Positions 1 to 12,107 are shown, counted from the stretch's first letter. The stretch is DNA of 64,000 bases from Ceratothoa steindachneri (GCA_963969495.1 OZ018329.1:69304160-69368159), one strand, 5' to 3'. The notes: generated by a model from the sequence alone, not told the origin. Program-made: numbers and translations.

Positions 1-2065
1 AATTAGTTATACAACGTTACTCTGTTAATAAAAAAAAGTTTTCCTTGGTATATATCATTAAGGGTCCCGGGCCCTCGGAGAGAGTACAGGGTGTTCCATT
101 CAAGGCCAGCTCTAGACATGTTATCTTTGACCTGTTCAAATGGTCATCTAAGCGAGTTTATAAACAATTTATAGAATGAATACGAACAACCATTTCTGCT
201 GATGATTCTAATCCTTTTCACCATTATTCAGAGGAAAATAATTATTCGCACTATTTTGACAAAATGAAATTCAGTTCCTCGGAAAGATTCTGAGAGACTA
301 GCTTCGAACATTATTCGTTTCCAGCAGGTTTCAGTATGGGTAAGAAAATGCTACATAATTCCGATCAATTGAGTCTTATTTTCTAATTTATAAACTTGAT
401 ACTGAGTGAACGACGTCGCAATACGAGTATCTTTTAAGGATGTTGTTACGAAATGCTTTTATCCATGACATCTTTTTTTTGGGGGGGGGGGAGGGGTAGG
501 AGTGGTCAGTGAAATTAATAAGTTTCATTTTAGCATCTCGGGAACCATTCGGAATATTTAAAAAAGGACCAACAACAGAAAGTGTGATTACTCTAGTATG
601 TATAAAAAATAATTCAGAGTTTTTAATCGTTTATTTACAAGAAAATATAACTACTAAACTTGGTAAGATGAGGTATAAGTAAATAAATGAAATAAACAGC
701 AGCAAGGATAAGAATAAGCAGAAGTAAACCATCTGTGCGATGAGAGGAATAAATTAATGCTCCGAATGTCATGAAATTAATAATAAATCGCAAGGCTTGC
801 AATACGTATGAATCATGGCAACGGGTGTCAAATGACAAGTGTTCCAAAATAACTATAGATCACAAGCGTGATTTAAAGGTACTTTAGGTCTTGATAGAAT
901 CCATTCTATTTTTCAGTGTATAGAAAGGAGACTGAGAGTAGAGAGTAAAGCACGAAAATTGATAGCAATGAAGGATGGAAGATTAATCATCGAATCTTTG
1001 CCATGGAAATTTCCTCGGAATAAGATAAAACAACGATGGCAGACGACACACGGCAGAAGAATATGTGGTCCAAACTCCACAACGAATTGTTTTAGCTAGA
1101 TGGAGTTGGGTTCCGTTCGAGGAGAGAAAATAGTTTCTTGTTTTAGTTTGCTTGTATTAGAAATGCTATAAAAAACTCAGCAAATGACAGGTCTCTCCTT
1201 TTTTATGCTGATAGACCATATAGTCTCTTTACTTGTCATCCTTAACAAGCTTTAAGCTGGAGTGAGCGTTAGTCCAAGTTAAGGTAAGTGGGGCCTCGAC
1301 TATGAGGGCTGCGTGATGTTTGCTTGGGTATTTTAATGAATTCTGTGATGGAGGAATTAGGGCTGAGATAGAGGGGGAGGGGCAAAATAATGGAAACACT
1401 AGCTCTTTCTATTGCCAAACCTCTCCTCTCTGACAGCAATAATAAAACCATATTGTACTGATAATCAAAACAAGACAAAAAAACAGTAAAGGAATGCTAT
1501 TTAGTCTGGACAATCGCTCTTCAGGCTTTTTTTCAGCCTAAGGACGTGCTTACCTCTGGAGGCAACCATAAGAATCTTTTACTACTCTTTGCCTGATACC
1601 CATCCTGAAATATGGAGGCATCACCGAGATGACTTGAGCTTCCACATAAGGAAATTTTATTGATCATGCTGTAAAGGTACATAGTGGGGGTAACCGTAAA
1701 TAGGTTTGCCGCTTGTGAGTACTAAACTCACAACTGAGAGTATTAAACTCACGGCAGAGATATGGTTTCGAACCGTAAAAAATGTAAACGACTCGCCCAA
1801 ATATCGTAATATTAAGTTAAAAACATAGGTCTTCTTCCAAAATTGTCTGATCTTAACATTCTCAAATATCTCTGGTTTGTATTGAAGTATGAGATGGAGA
1901 ACTGCTTTTATCGACCAGAGTAGCTGAAGAAACCTGAAAAAAACTTTGCTTCAGGAATCTTTCGAAAAATATCTAGTTATTCAAGCATTTAGTGCCGATA
2001 TAAGAGAACCAATTCCATATTTAATATTGTCGAATGAAATTTACATTTAATTATGTCTTATCGTC
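1..2065. other. non-coding stretch, nothing recognised
   Basis: AT-rich DNA with no open frame that resembles a known protein on either strand. A T-run followed by a G-run (about 473-492) is simple sequence. Around 1713-1765 there is a short direct repeat built on a 'ctaaactcac' core followed by a palindromic-looking B-box-like string, which is too weak to call a tRNA or SINE. Confidence 0.6.
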
Positions 2066-2359
2066 TTGAAAATAGGTGTATTATTATCAGATAGCCTGTT
2101 TTGTTCATATATGCCTGACTTATCTGAAACAGCAGTGAAGGATGAATGGGTCTTTGATATTATTGACCCCGAAATATTAAAAGTTGACTTTGTTTTAATT
2201 ATGATCCACTCGTTTCTGCCGAATACCAAATCAGCTGTTCAATTCCCTCGATATTTCTATAGAGACAAAACTGAAGAAACGGAAGGAGATTATCCTAAAT
2301 CTGAAACCATAACTGAATCTTTCAAATACTTTAGATTGATAAGTATAAGAAATATCTAA
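2066..2359 (+). CDS. unrecognised 97-codon open frame
   Basis: An uninterrupted frame of 97 codons beginning with ATG. The product is moderately acidic with a hydrophobic middle (around residues 38-50) and a Lys/Glu/Thr-rich end. I recognise no domain. It lacks the frameshifts and stops seen in neighbouring transposon remnants, but a frame of this length can occur by chance here. No clear splice acceptor or donor of the cadherin pattern borders it, and it is on the opposite strand to the cadherin exons. It may be a chance ORF or part of an unknown repeat. Confidence 0.12.
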   Translation: MKIGVLLSDSLFCSYMPDLSETAVKDEWVFDIIDPEILKVDFVLIMIHSFLPNTKSAVQFPRYFYRDKTEETEGDYPKSETITESFKYFRLISIRNI

Positions 2360-3230
2360 ATAAATGTAAAGGTATTAAGCTAAAAATCCTAAAATTACCT
2401 CTTTAACTTATGCTGCCTTCTTAAAATTCACATTTCTTGGTTCACTCTCAATCCTTTTCTAGCTTGATACTCCAATATATCCAACTTCATAGCGCAATTC
2501 TTATAAAGCTTTTCTCTTTATTCTGTAAACTTGAATAACTATTTCTCATGAGTTTATCAAGATTTACTGAGGTCAAATTTCACCTCAAGGACTGATGCCA
2601 AATCATTGTATAAAAGGGTAAATAGAAAACCAACACTTATTTTAAACAAGAGCTAAATGTCTTCAATAATAATTCACACGTCTAAGGATTTCGCTGGTAG
2701 AAAATGTTTATTCATATTTGACTGTACGATTTACCAATGAGTTTTCTGTTTGGTCAGAATTTTCCAGGAGGTCACCTCCATCTCGAATTACTTGTCCAGA
2801 ATTTTCCCTCGAGTCACCTTTTATAGACGCATGATCGATAGATTTTTTTTTACGAGATTATCAAAATAATATTGAAACAACACAATTGTTGAGTCCTTTG
2901 AACTCGATGCTTGCATACAAGAAAAACCCAATGTAAGTAGAACAACAAATTGCCTTTTCATTTTTCTCAATTCAGATTTGCAAAAAAGGATAATGCATTT
3001 TCTTCATTATCTTCTCCTTTAGGTAAAAAAAATTCTTAAATATAAGCGTTATTAAGGTTTAAAACAATTATGTTTATTCTCATAAATGATTGGTTATAAA
3101 AATTAAAGATTTATTTTTTTTTTATCTTCAACATAGTTTTAAAAACCCTTTATTTTTCTTATTTAGCCAATCCTTTTGTTGAAAAGACGAAAGCATTCGC
3201 ATAATTTCTACAGTCGCTCTTATCTTGAAT
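2360..3230. other. non-coding stretch, nothing recognised
   Basis: AT-rich sequence with short homopolymer runs. I see no protein similarity, no RNA gene and no clear repeat. Confidence 0.5.
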
Positions 3231-3239
3231 TGTGTTCAT

Positions 3240-4190
3240 AAATACAAAAGTTTCTGACAGCTTGTCTCCTACTGAAGGTCATTGTCTTCATCACCAGCCT
3301 TCCTTTGTATATTTTCACTAAGATTAGCTTGCACAGTGATGTGAAGCCTCATCTTGTTCAAAAGTGAACTCATGTTCATTTGCAATGAATCAGCTGTGAA
3401 GTATTTGTAGATAAACATCGCCTCCTCCATTTTTATCAATGAAAAATGGGCTACACATACTATTCTTGGAAATAACGCAGAACACCTTCGCTTTTGGTTA
3501 ATTCCTTTTGTGCTCAACTGTGTCAGGAGGATTTTCTTTCTCAAATGCAAACATTATGCTTGCTGACCTTGCCATTCGTATGAAATATAGCCTCATCACT
3601 GAAAACAAGACATTCATTAAACACATCTCCTTTAAGTTTCCTTTGCATATCAACAGTTAATTGTTTGGCTTGTGCTTGTCATCTATCCCCGAGGCTTGAG
3701 CGAGCTGCAGCTGATGGGGTTTCATTTTCAAGCGTTTCCCCAGGACACACCAAACTCTAATGGAAGACTATGAATTTCGAAGATTGCTCTTCTTATGGAC
3801 TTCTTGGAGCTTCGCATAAGTTATTCGCAAACCCGCTCGACCGTGTTTTCTGATGCTGGTCGTCGTCCACATCATTTTGCCCTGCACAGACAGCTTTTCT
3901 CTTTGAACCTTTTGTGTTATGTTCAAATCTGGTTTACTGTTGGAGCATTTTAAGAGAATTTTATAACAAATGCACGCTGCACAGTATTAATCGACTGTGT
4001 TTTAGCATACTCTAACACCCAAAACGCCTTTTCTTTTTCAGTGAATGGAAATTCTATCGTGTAAAGATAAAAAAAAAATTAGACATAAAATTGTGTCGTG
4101 ATTCCACACATGCTATTAATATTTGAGGTAAATTGAACGAGTATCGAATAGATTGCAAATGATATAATTTTTTTAGAAACACCCTGTAAT
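3240..4190 (-). pseudogene. IS630/Tc-type transposase remnant (helix-turn-helix family common in arthropods), copy A
   Basis: Read on the minus strand with several frameshifts and stops, this gives a transposase N-terminus near 4060-3900 (WVLEYAKTQS, then a QRAFV helix-turn-helix stretch), a middle part near 3720-3590 (KQLTVDMQRKLK, VFSDEAIFH with the first catalytic Asp) and a later part around 3550-3270. It matches the second copy at 34757-36121 segment by segment, so both belong to one family. The outer end near 4170-4185 carries an ACACCCTGTA-like terminus resembling the terminal inverted repeat of the other copy. The 3' end of the gene, including the second and third catalytic Asp, is missing below about 3240. 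This is an inactive, 3'-truncated copy; the element's job would have been cut-and-paste transposition. Confidence 0.75.
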
Positions 4191-4339
4191 TAATAATAGG
4201 CAAACTAATACGTGATATAATGGTAGAACATTCGCCTCTCTTATTTATATTACTAATAAAAAAGGCGTTAAATTTTTATTTCTTCCCCAATCGCTGACAT
4301 GGAAGTAAATGGTGATCACGTTTGGTCACTATCTTTATA

Positions 4340-4432
4340 GACTCATGGGATTTCGGGATTTTTTCGGGATTTAAGGGAATTTTGAGATTTGGGGACTTTT
4401 TCGGGAATTTGGGGAGTTTTCGAAAATTTTTC
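4340..4432 (+). repeat. degenerate G-rich short tandem repeat
   Basis: Four or five imperfect copies of a roughly 20-base unit built around 'tttcgggattt' / 'ttggggactt'. Low-complexity sequence, no coding potential. Confidence 0.5.
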
Positions 4433-4559
4433 TTGGTATAAGGGGACAAATCTTTGAATACTTTAGCTGCATTATGGGCGTTTACAGGAAAGGATTTTCT
4501 TAAAAGGTTTTGTAAAGTTATGGTAAAAAAAAATTAATTTAATAAATGAATTGAAAATA

Positions 4560-4930
4560 ATTAATAACGGGAAGTAAAGAAGCTAGAAAAAGTGAAAAAG
4601 TGTGGTAGGTAATAGTGGCAGATCTTTCTACACCCGTTAGGGCGGGCTGGAAAATTGCGGGTTTTGTGGGCCTGAGGGGAAAATAAAACTCCAGATGTCA
4701 CCAGGCATCCCGTGGTAGGAGGTACAAAGGCTAGATGGGACAAAAATAACGACGGAGGGGAGTAGAAGGAGAATAGGATGGGGAAAATTTAGATACGTCA
4801 ACCCTTTCCCTCAAAGAGCCAAGCAGTAGGGCTGAACTACCCCTCCAAGCCTGAGATGAATGGACGAAGGCCAGTCGCGGACCAGCCTGCTAAATCAGCC
4901 GCCGGCAAAGAAAAGCGGTGAAAACAGGTT
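4560..4930. other. GC-richer block, possible unclassified repeat
   Basis: This segment is clearly richer in G and C than its flanks and looks like inserted DNA, but no protein frame, tRNA-like head or terminal repeat could be recognised. A short resemblance to the segment near 37700-37740 (opposite strand) hints at a dispersed repeat. Identity unknown. Confidence 0.25.
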
Positions 4931-5359
4931 TAAAAATACAGTGGACTAAAAGGGTGAAATGGAACTGTATTGAAATGTATGAAATCCTGGCATCAGATTA
5001 CGTTATGTCACACTCAAAATGGCTTCATATAACACATCATATTTGTTGATTGATATGATATTTCATCTTGACAGGATCTGATAATGATATAATAATGAGA
5101 AATCACGTAACTAAATTAGCTTTAAACCAAATAAAGGTAAGTAATAAATGAAAAATTAAAGATATAATGTAAGCATCGCTATAAGTTGTACATGAACATT
5201 TTATATGTTGGGATGGGGAAAACTGCAAAAAATATGGTGATCAAGATGATCCGGATAGAAAACACAACAGACGTAGATGAGGAGTCACAATGATATAACT
5301 TATTCAATAAATAATTTTTGGTTGTTACAATATATTAGTACATAGTATATAAACCTTTA

Positions 5360-6170
5360 GTATCAATTACGTACTGACATCTCACAGAAGAGCGCACAGA
5401 CCGAAATCAGTCTTCTGGTGTTATTTTTCTTCATTCCTCTTGCAATATTTCATAAAGTTCTCCGACGGGGCTTGTGTTTCTCTCCTTACTTCTCTCTCCA
5501 AGCGTCTTCCACATATTCTTAATCAGATTGAGGTCTAGGCTCTGAACAGGCTAGTCCATGTCACATACTTACTCCTGATCCAGGAAATTCTTCACCAACT
5601 TTGTCGTGTGGCACGGTGCATTATCCTGTATAAGATGGCAGTTTGGGAAGAGGCGGCTCTCATATGAGGCACATCATATGCTTGCAGAAGTTGTTTATAC
5701 ACTTGAACATTCACTCTGCCTTGCGAGCGAATAATTGGGCCAGTACCTTCTGCAAAAATTATGCCCTACACCATAAAGTTTCGTCCACCAAACTCGACGC
5801 TGCTCTTCACGCATCTGCCGGATAATCTTTCGCCAGGTCTTCGAAGGACGAACCTCCTGCCATCTGGTCCAAAAACCAAACAAATTGTACTTCGATTCAT
5901 CGCTGAAGTATACTTTCGACCATTGTTTTTCTGTCCATAAAACGTGCTTAGAGGCGAAGGATAATCTAGATTTCTTGTTCTTAGGGCTGATCAATGGCTT
6001 GACTACTGGTAAGCGAGATTTGAAAGATCTTTTCTTCAGGCGGAGTGATTTTGTTTTGTTTCTGGACACACTAATGCCCATAGTTTTATTTACTTCTCGG
6101 GAAAATCATAACTTTTTCCTTGTATCGGTCATTTTCTGAGATAGGGATGATGGATTGGTCATCTCTCTTT
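5360..6170 (-). pseudogene. Tc1-like transposase, degenerate
   Basis: The minus strand encodes the catalytic half of a Tc1-type DDE transposase. A 128-residue open stretch (6081-5695) has LWTEKQWSKVYFSDESKYN, with the first catalytic Asp in SDES. Further on, with stops and frame changes, come QDNAPCHTTKLVKNFL (second Asp, about 5610-5570) and a degraded 'WPVQSLDLNLI' block (about 5555-5520) that holds the third acidic position. The N-terminal DNA-binding domain is mostly gone. A recognisable Tc1 C-terminus continues to about 5360. No intact frame remains, so it cannot be active. Confidence 0.85.
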
Positions 6171-6279
6171 GAGCTTTTCCTAAACCTATCATTATAAATG
6201 CCTCTATTACACGAGTCTGTGTTATTGTTACTTGATATAATATTATGTAAAAGAACTTTAGGGAGGTTTAACCCTTTCA

Positions 6280-7156
6280 GCTCTCGCCTGATAGAGCGAT
6301 GATCCTCTTAACGTAGCTTAACAATATAGGCAAGGTAATGAGTTTCCTAGGCATGTTTACTACTCGGTACTTGAAAAGATAATGACTGAAAGTGCTAAGA
6401 ATTCATTGAAGTTAGTTACTACCATAAATTAGTTGGTTGTCTCAAAGAGAGAAGTAATAGGTTTTCGCTGTTTGGATCAATTTGACCACCATATTTTTGG
6501 AATAAAAATGCTCTTTTGCACGTAATCTGCAGTTTCCTTCATCCTAACATGTACATCGTACATGTACAACTTATAGCCATGATTAGTTTATATCTGTAAT
6601 TTATCATGCATTTCCTGCCATTATTTGGTTTGAATCTAATGTAAGTTTTGTGATGGAAACCGAAATGTCTGAATCTTTATGGCCGATACAATATATCGCA
6701 CTCTGCATAAGGAGAGTCCCAGTTGATGACCAATCACCCAGAGGTTCAGTGGGTCACAAAAATCTATCGAAATCCGTCAATAGTCTTTAGTGAAATTGTA
6801 CGCACAATCATACCGACAGACCCAAATAACAAACACGACTGATCAGATAACCTCCGCCAAACTCCGTATACGGAAGTATAATTTATAGTAATTTTAAGAG
6901 AAAGGAATCCATAAATGCTTATTAATTAATATTTAAACAATACAAAATAAATTAAAAATACTAGAGACAGGTTATGCACAATTCTTTCAGAGTTGCTGAA
7001 GTTAGCCATCGACAGATACCGTAGCATGTTCTCTAAAGACTCTTCCAATACGTACCTATGAAAGTGAGTCCCCACAAAAATAAGATTAGTTTAGCTTTCG
7101 TGTGCTCTGTAGGAACTGAACGATAAAGCCAATAAGATTTAGTATATATTGCAAAG
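6280..7156. other. non-coding stretch, nothing recognised
   Basis: AT-rich DNA between the Tc1 remnant and the LTR element. No frame, RNA gene or repeat was recognised. Confidence 0.5.
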
Positions 7157-7160
7157 TATA

Positions 7161-7750
7161 GCAGAATGAGGTCAAAGGGCGACCACGTGCCCTTCTGTAC
7201 TCACGTGATACTGAGATCACCGCATGAACCAAGGTAAGGATGCGACCTACGCCGTTATCACACGCCCCAGTTGTTTTGCTTAGGGAGCGATTTCATCGTC
7301 TCCTACGGCCACCTTTCCGCAAAGATCCTTGCCTTCCGTCCGAAAATCGAAGTCCATTTGAGCATTCCAGGCCAACGTTATCAAAATTCCCCCTTCCCCC
7401 AAAGGAGACGCCGATTTTTTCGCAAAATCGCACGCGTGTGTGCAGGGCCATCACAGCAGAATGAGGTCAAAGGGCGACCAAGTGCCCTTCTGTACCCACG
7501 TGATCCTGAGATCACCACATGAACCAGGGTATGGATGCGACCTACGCCGTTATCACACGCCTCAGTTGTTTTGCTTAGGGAGCGATTTCATCGTCTCCTA
7601 CGGCCACCTTTCAGCAAACATACTTGCCTTCCGTCCGAAAATCGAAGTCCGTTGAGCATTCCAAGCCAAAGTTATCACAATTCCTCCTTACCCCGAGGGA
7701 AACGCCGACTTTTTCCCAAAATCACACACGTGTATGGAGGGCCGTCACAG
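7161..7750 (+). repeat. 295-bp tandem duplication inside the left LTR
   Basis: The block starting GCAGAATGAGG at 7161 recurs at 7456 with high identity over its whole length, through the GATTTCATCGTCTCCTACGG core and the CACACGCGTGT-like end. The exact period is 295 bp. The open frames seen across it are side products of its higher GC content and repeat structure. Confidence 0.85.
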
Positions 7751-7767
7751 CCACCTCACGAGGCGTC

Positions 7768-7774
7768 TATATAA
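7768..7774 (+). promoter_or_regulatory. TATA box of the left LTR
   Basis: TATATAA, conserved at the matching position in the right LTR (12190-12196) and followed in both by 'TCTTCGACTCAG' or 'CCTTCGACTCAG', as expected for an LTR promoter with a start about 25-30 bases downstream. Inferred from position and conservation only. Confidence 0.5.
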
Positions 7775-7904
7775 TTCTTCGACTCAGGTAGTAAGCAGCA
7801 CTTATAGACTTCCCACCTACTCTGGCGACAATGAAAGAGCTGAAGGACGCTCGTCTCCCCTACGCGGCAATTTCGATTCGAGTCGAAAGCTAAATCGATA
7901 CGTG

Positions 7905-8010
7905 AACTCTGCCATAGTCAATCGGCAAGTGTCGACATTTATGAAATCTGCAAAAGGCAATCGGCAAGTATCGACATCCTTGAACTCTGCCATAGTCAAT
8001 CAGCAAATAT
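7905..8010 (+). repeat. 37-bp tandem repeat within the LTR
   Basis: Three imperfect units sharing 'CAATCGGCAAGT' and 'TCGACAT'. The right LTR has two units at about 12317-12390. Copy number therefore differs between the LTRs. Confidence 0.7.
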
Positions 8011-8560
8011 CCAACGAGGATTTCTAACTCTCACATCTGGAGCAAGAGGTAGCCCAACTTTCCCCGTCGCATTCATCATATCCCAACTGACCTCTTTTCT
8101 GCAACGAACACGTAAGCTAGCGTAACCGTTGCCGCCTGCAGATTGATCTAAAATCTGCTTAACCCCCTTGGTCCATTATTTGCATGAACGCCCCGGTTTT
8201 AAATCCCTCTTTAAATTACCAACTTGAATTTAACCTACTTAATCCCCTAATTAACCCATCTGTATCTAGTGTGGAAATTTAACCACATCTGTGCGACCAT
8301 TCCCTTTAAACCCAATTTTTGTGTAAATATAAATATCATTTTGTTGTTACTAAAGATATATTTTCGTCATTGTCTTTCTTTGGAAAACCCCAACGCCTAC
8401 CAGCTACCTGTTAATCTTTGGCCAACTTGCATTCTAAAATATTTGTTTCAAAAAGGATCCCGCAAAGTTAATAATCAACTATCCCCACTGTACTCATAAC
8501 AATTTCCCCATTCACTAACGGTCTTCAACCAACTTCGGCCCAAAGCCTCAAAGTACCTAC

Positions 8561-8728
<168 letters not shown>

Positions 8729-8729
8729 T

Positions 8730-9340
8730 ATGGTCATTCAACGAGATATACTAATATATACATTCCTCCGTTATAAAATCTGGTGATCAGGTGTGGCATG
8801 GCCTTTAAAAGGTCTTTGGAGAGATTTTTTTTAAAGACAACCCTTTAACTTTATTGTAATTTTCAAAGCTGGGTTCCGTTTGAGTTGGAAAGACAAAACA
8901 AAACAAGAAACAACCCTGCCATATTTATTTATCGCTTAATGTTTGTAGGTGTGTTTGGACCGACAACCTTTAATAGGAAAATTTTGTTAGGAAACATAAT
9001 TTCTCCCACGGTCACTTTAAATCCCCACGGATTAGTACAGTCTGAGCCCTTCTCCTCTTACGAAGACTCCATTATTTTTATTTTTTTATTTATTTGCTTA
9101 ATCATATATTATATTAGTGTGAGTATTTAGATAGCAAAGTTTCCGCGTTTAAACAAGCATTTCGCCCCGGGTGTCAGTAATTTGTGAGCCAAGGTTCCTC
9201 CGTTTCGTGCCGACGGTCCATTAAACCTTTTCTTTCGGGCAACGTACGCTCCGTGTTACGAACAAAATGTCGTAGTTCCAGGGATTTATACTCCAAGGAA
9301 AATCCCTCGGTTTAGGTGCCCTAGACCTTGTCACTTATAT
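8730..9340. other. internal region of the LTR element upstream of gag, no coding seen
   Basis: The sequence between the microsatellite and the first recognisable Gag-like frame. An 81-codon frame at 8885-9130 resembles nothing known. It is probably the untranslated leader of the element plus inserted simple sequence. Confidence 0.4.
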
Positions 9341-10510
9341 ACAGGAAGAAGAGAAAAAAGATAGACCTGAACAAAAAGTTATTAGAGAATTAGCTGAACG
9401 TGAACAAAACGGGACTAGAGAATTAGCTGAGCGTGCACAAAAAGAGATTAGAGAAAAAGCTGAACGTGAACAAATAGAAATCTAGCGAGAGCGAAGACCG
9501 CGAGAGAATTCGCCAATATGAATTAGAATTGAATCGTGATCGGCTCGAAACCCTTTCAGTAAATTCCCGTGTAGGTGCCCGTCAATCCGCCTCCGTTAAA
9601 CTCCCAGCGTTCAAGGAAGAAGAGGACTTTGGATCTTTTCTCACTTACTCACTTCGAGAAATATTTGAAGTTATTCATTGGGACATCGAGACGGACGGTG
9701 TCGCTAAGCTTTTTCCTTTCCTTACCTCGCAGCTCTGAAACCTATGCGTATTGCTTCCCTGGGAAGCTATAGGGGATTACTCCACCCTCAAATCCGAACT
9801 TCTCGCGGCGTATAATATGACGCCTGACTTCTACTACGCCAAATTCTGTCACGCCCACATCCAATCAAATATGACCTGTCCTTTTGGATATACTCTTTCT
9901 CATAATTTCAATTTTGGGTTAGACGCATCGAAAGTCTCCCACGATTATGAGTCCCTGGTAGATTTTGTTCTAAGGGACCAGTTGCTGGCGTCGCTTACAC
10001 AACAGATCTGCTCCTTTGTGAAGGATCGTAGATGCAACTCATTCAAAGAGTGCATACAAAAAGCAAATATCTATGTGACGAGTCACAACGTATACCCGAA
10101 GGAAAATAAAAAGCCTCCCCCTACATCTCCCAAGAATAAATTAAATAACTTGCGGTTTCGTCCTAAGAACTCCTCAGAATTCGCTAAGGTTACGGGCCCC
10201 TATAAGCCCAGAAGTTTCCCTCCATCGGAACCTCGTGATGTCAAGCTCCTCATGTCTAATTTCCCGGCTTCAACTTTTCCCAGTAAGCCAATCATATGTT
10301 TTGCGTGCGGTGTGAAAGGCCAAAATTCCCAACTCCGTGGTAATCCAATTCACCAAGTCCACCAGGTGAATACTGCTCCCGCTACCCCTCCATCGCGACC
10401 AGAAACCCAAGATCTAATCTCGTCTTCCAGTGTACCAGGGCATCATGTAAATTTTCTCTTCGACAAGAGTTCTGCAGGAAGTCCTAAATTTAAAAACGGA
10501 AGCGTTAATG
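9340..10510 (+). pseudogene. gag of the gypsy-type element, degenerate
   Basis: Plus-strand frames 9340-9740 and 9751-10518 together give a Gag-like protein. It begins with a Glu/Arg-rich coiled stretch of repeated 'ELAER/KAEREQ' units. A capsid-like region follows (FGSFLTYSLREIFEV near 9635, then SELLAAYNMTPDFYYAKFCH and HAHIQSNMTCPF). A linker rich in Pro, Lys and Ser leads to a decayed zinc knuckle (CFACGVKGQ) that lacks the His and last Cys. The capsid part resembles the SCAN-like Gag of arthropod Ty3/gypsy elements. At least one stop (about 9737) and several frame changes break it. Gag would package the element's RNA. Confidence 0.7.
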
Positions 10511-10514
10511 GGTG

Positions 10515-10770
10515 CTGAGTCTCCACCCTCGTCCGCGATGATGGGTGTACTTGTATCATGGTATCGAATGAACTTATTCTGCCGGTGGCTCCCGACCACA
10601 AAACGTTTGCGGTAGTCCGTGACTACTTGGGGCGCGCAAACCGCTTCCCCATTGTAAACTGTTACTTCGAGTGTCAGTACTTTTTCGGATGGGTTAAGTC
10701 GTGTCAGCCCCTATCCAATTTTGTCCTGTTTTGGTACGATAGTGCCCCCAAGTCTCGTCTAACCCTGTGG
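10515..10770 (+). pseudogene. retropepsin-like protease region of the gypsy-type element, degenerate
   Basis: Directly after gag, the frame covering 10521-10700 reads a LVRDDGCTCIMVSNEL motif. It aligns with the catalytic D-T/S-G loop of retroviral-type aspartic proteases (here DDG), followed by a hydrophobic stretch. Length and position fit a pol protease. The frame shifts before the integrase part. Family assignment rests on this one motif and on context. Confidence 0.5.
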
Positions 10771-10779
10771 CTCAGCCCG

Positions 10780-11265
10780 TTATCTCGAGAGCCCAGGCAG
10801 AGAAGAAATCCCAAACGCCCGCTGCCCTTGAAACTTCCTTAAATTTTGATTTCAGCGGCGTTATGAGCGCAGAATTCGCTCAAAGACAGAAGGAGTGCCC
10901 AAATCTTCTTACCTTGAGTAAAAAATCTCGGAGCCTCGAGCAGGATTCGGTCCGCGGTAAGAAGACATACTATATCGTGAAAGAAGGCTTGCCATATCGT
11001 TCTTGCTCGGATGGCGCCAATCCCAAGACTCACGCTCTCGGTGTTTTCCGTTCACATGTCCCCAAGGTCCTGAAAAATGCCCACGATAGTGTGTTTTCTG
11101 GCCACTTCAGCCACGATAAAATTGGTCAGAGGATTTTTTCGGTATTTATACTGGCCTGATGTTGCAGTTGACATTTCGGAATACTGCCAACCCTGTGTCA
11201 TCTGCCAGAAAACCACGGTGAAAGGGCGTGTTAAACCGGCCTCCCTTCAGAAGGGACCAATCATA
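10780..11265 (+). pseudogene. integrase zinc-binding (H2C2) domain of the gypsy-type element, frameshifted
   Basis: The frame to 11159 ends with YYIVKEGLPYRS and then AHDSVFSGHFSHDKIGQRI, which supplies the two His of the H-H-C-C zinc-binding fold. After a +1-type frame change near 11120-11140 the next frame gives YLYWPDVAVDISEYCQPC and VICQK, which supply the two Cys. The segment is the N-terminal domain of a Ty3/gypsy integrase. The catalytic DDE core that should follow is absent. Confidence 0.8.
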
Positions 11266-11476
11266 TCAGAACCCGTTCGTTCAACACCTTACCCCCTTCT
11301 AATTCATCTAAGAAATGCCTTTGACGCTAAAGTTAACAATCTGCGCAACCTCCATATCCTTAAACCCTCCACGTCAAATTATTGTTCCCCAATAGTTCTG
11401 GTACGTAAACCAGATAACTCTTACCGCATGTATGTAGATTTTCGCAAGTTAAATTCTCGTGACCGTTTTCGATGCT
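11266..11476 (+). pseudogene. N-terminal piece of a gypsy-type reverse transcriptase
   Basis: In the same frame as the integrase Cys pair, and directly after it, the protein continues as PVRSTPYPL, then LRNLHILKPSTSNYCSP, then IVLVRKPDNSYRMYVDFRKL. This is the conserved opening of a Ty3/gypsy reverse transcriptase (the P.Y..SP.VLV.K.DGS.R...DYRKLN pattern). The frame ends at 11476 before the catalytic YxDD region. Its position after the integrase domain is the reverse of the normal pol order. Confidence 0.8.
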
Positions 11477-11479
11477 GAA

Positions 11480-12107
11480 CCGAGTCATTTAATTGACATT
11501 CACTTAAAACCTTCACTTGTTCAAAAAAGCAAAGTTTATAATCGAGCTCTACATCAGCTAAATTTTAATTGTAATTACTCCATATCCATTTGTCATTCTG
11601 GTAATTATTATAACCGCCAGCTAGAGGTTAGCATACATTTAATTATTTCTGTTATGTACTTTTTTCTCGATGTGTACTTTATGACGCACATCGCCCTTTT
11701 AAATATAAAATTAGTATTTAGAAGCCTGGTCCAACACCAAAATGTGTGACGTGTACCACTGTAACCTTTCTGTCATTTATGTAAAATATATCATTGAATA
11801 TCCATTTCATTCTTTATTTTTGCTTTGTATAGCTTAGTGTATAAATATTATTTTAATTTTTTTTAATTATGTTTCCCTTTATGCTCTTATGGTGGGCAAT
11901 AATTAATTTTCTTTTCCGTTCATATGTACACGCAGTTGGGTAGAATTAGCTTGTGCAACTACTCGACGACAGGTGAGGAAACACCTTTTTTTCTGCTTAT
12001 CCCGTTGACCACTCACGTGGAAGACTCCGCTTCCCCGTCATTTGTCTTAGGGTATGTCACATTTCTCGCCTCAACTCCGAAAGTGCCATCTTTTTGGATG
12101 GGAGGGA
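11480..12107. other. 3' internal region of the LTR element, no coding seen
   Basis: AT-rich sequence between the broken pol and the right LTR. It includes a possible leftover of the 3' untranslated part (about 11924-12107, richer in GC) next to the right LTR. No conserved frame. Confidence 0.4.

Larger units (their letters stand above)
7157..8501 (+). repeat. left LTR of the gypsy-type element
   Basis: It matches 12108-12900 from the GCAGAATGAGG head to the CTCATAACA tail. The head has TA where the right copy has the canonical TG; the tail ends in CA in both. The left copy is about 550 bp longer. Part of its 5' end (unit about 295 bp) is duplicated in tandem, and the right copy has lost most of that unit. 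Three imperfect copies of a roughly 37-bp unit (about 7905-8010) are present here against two in the right LTR. Confidence 0.85.

Noticed and set aside
1713..1770. tRNA-like B box (GGTTTCGAACCG) with short repeats before it
   Set aside because: The box has an extra base and no cloverleaf or A box could be formed.
5643..6139. Plus-strand frames of 60-84 codons
   Set aside because: Antisense to the Tc1-like transposase on the minus strand.
7240..7774. Overlapping plus-strand frames rich in Pro and Arg
   Set aside because: They repeat because the LTR segment is duplicated; no retroelement domain, and LTRs are non-coding.
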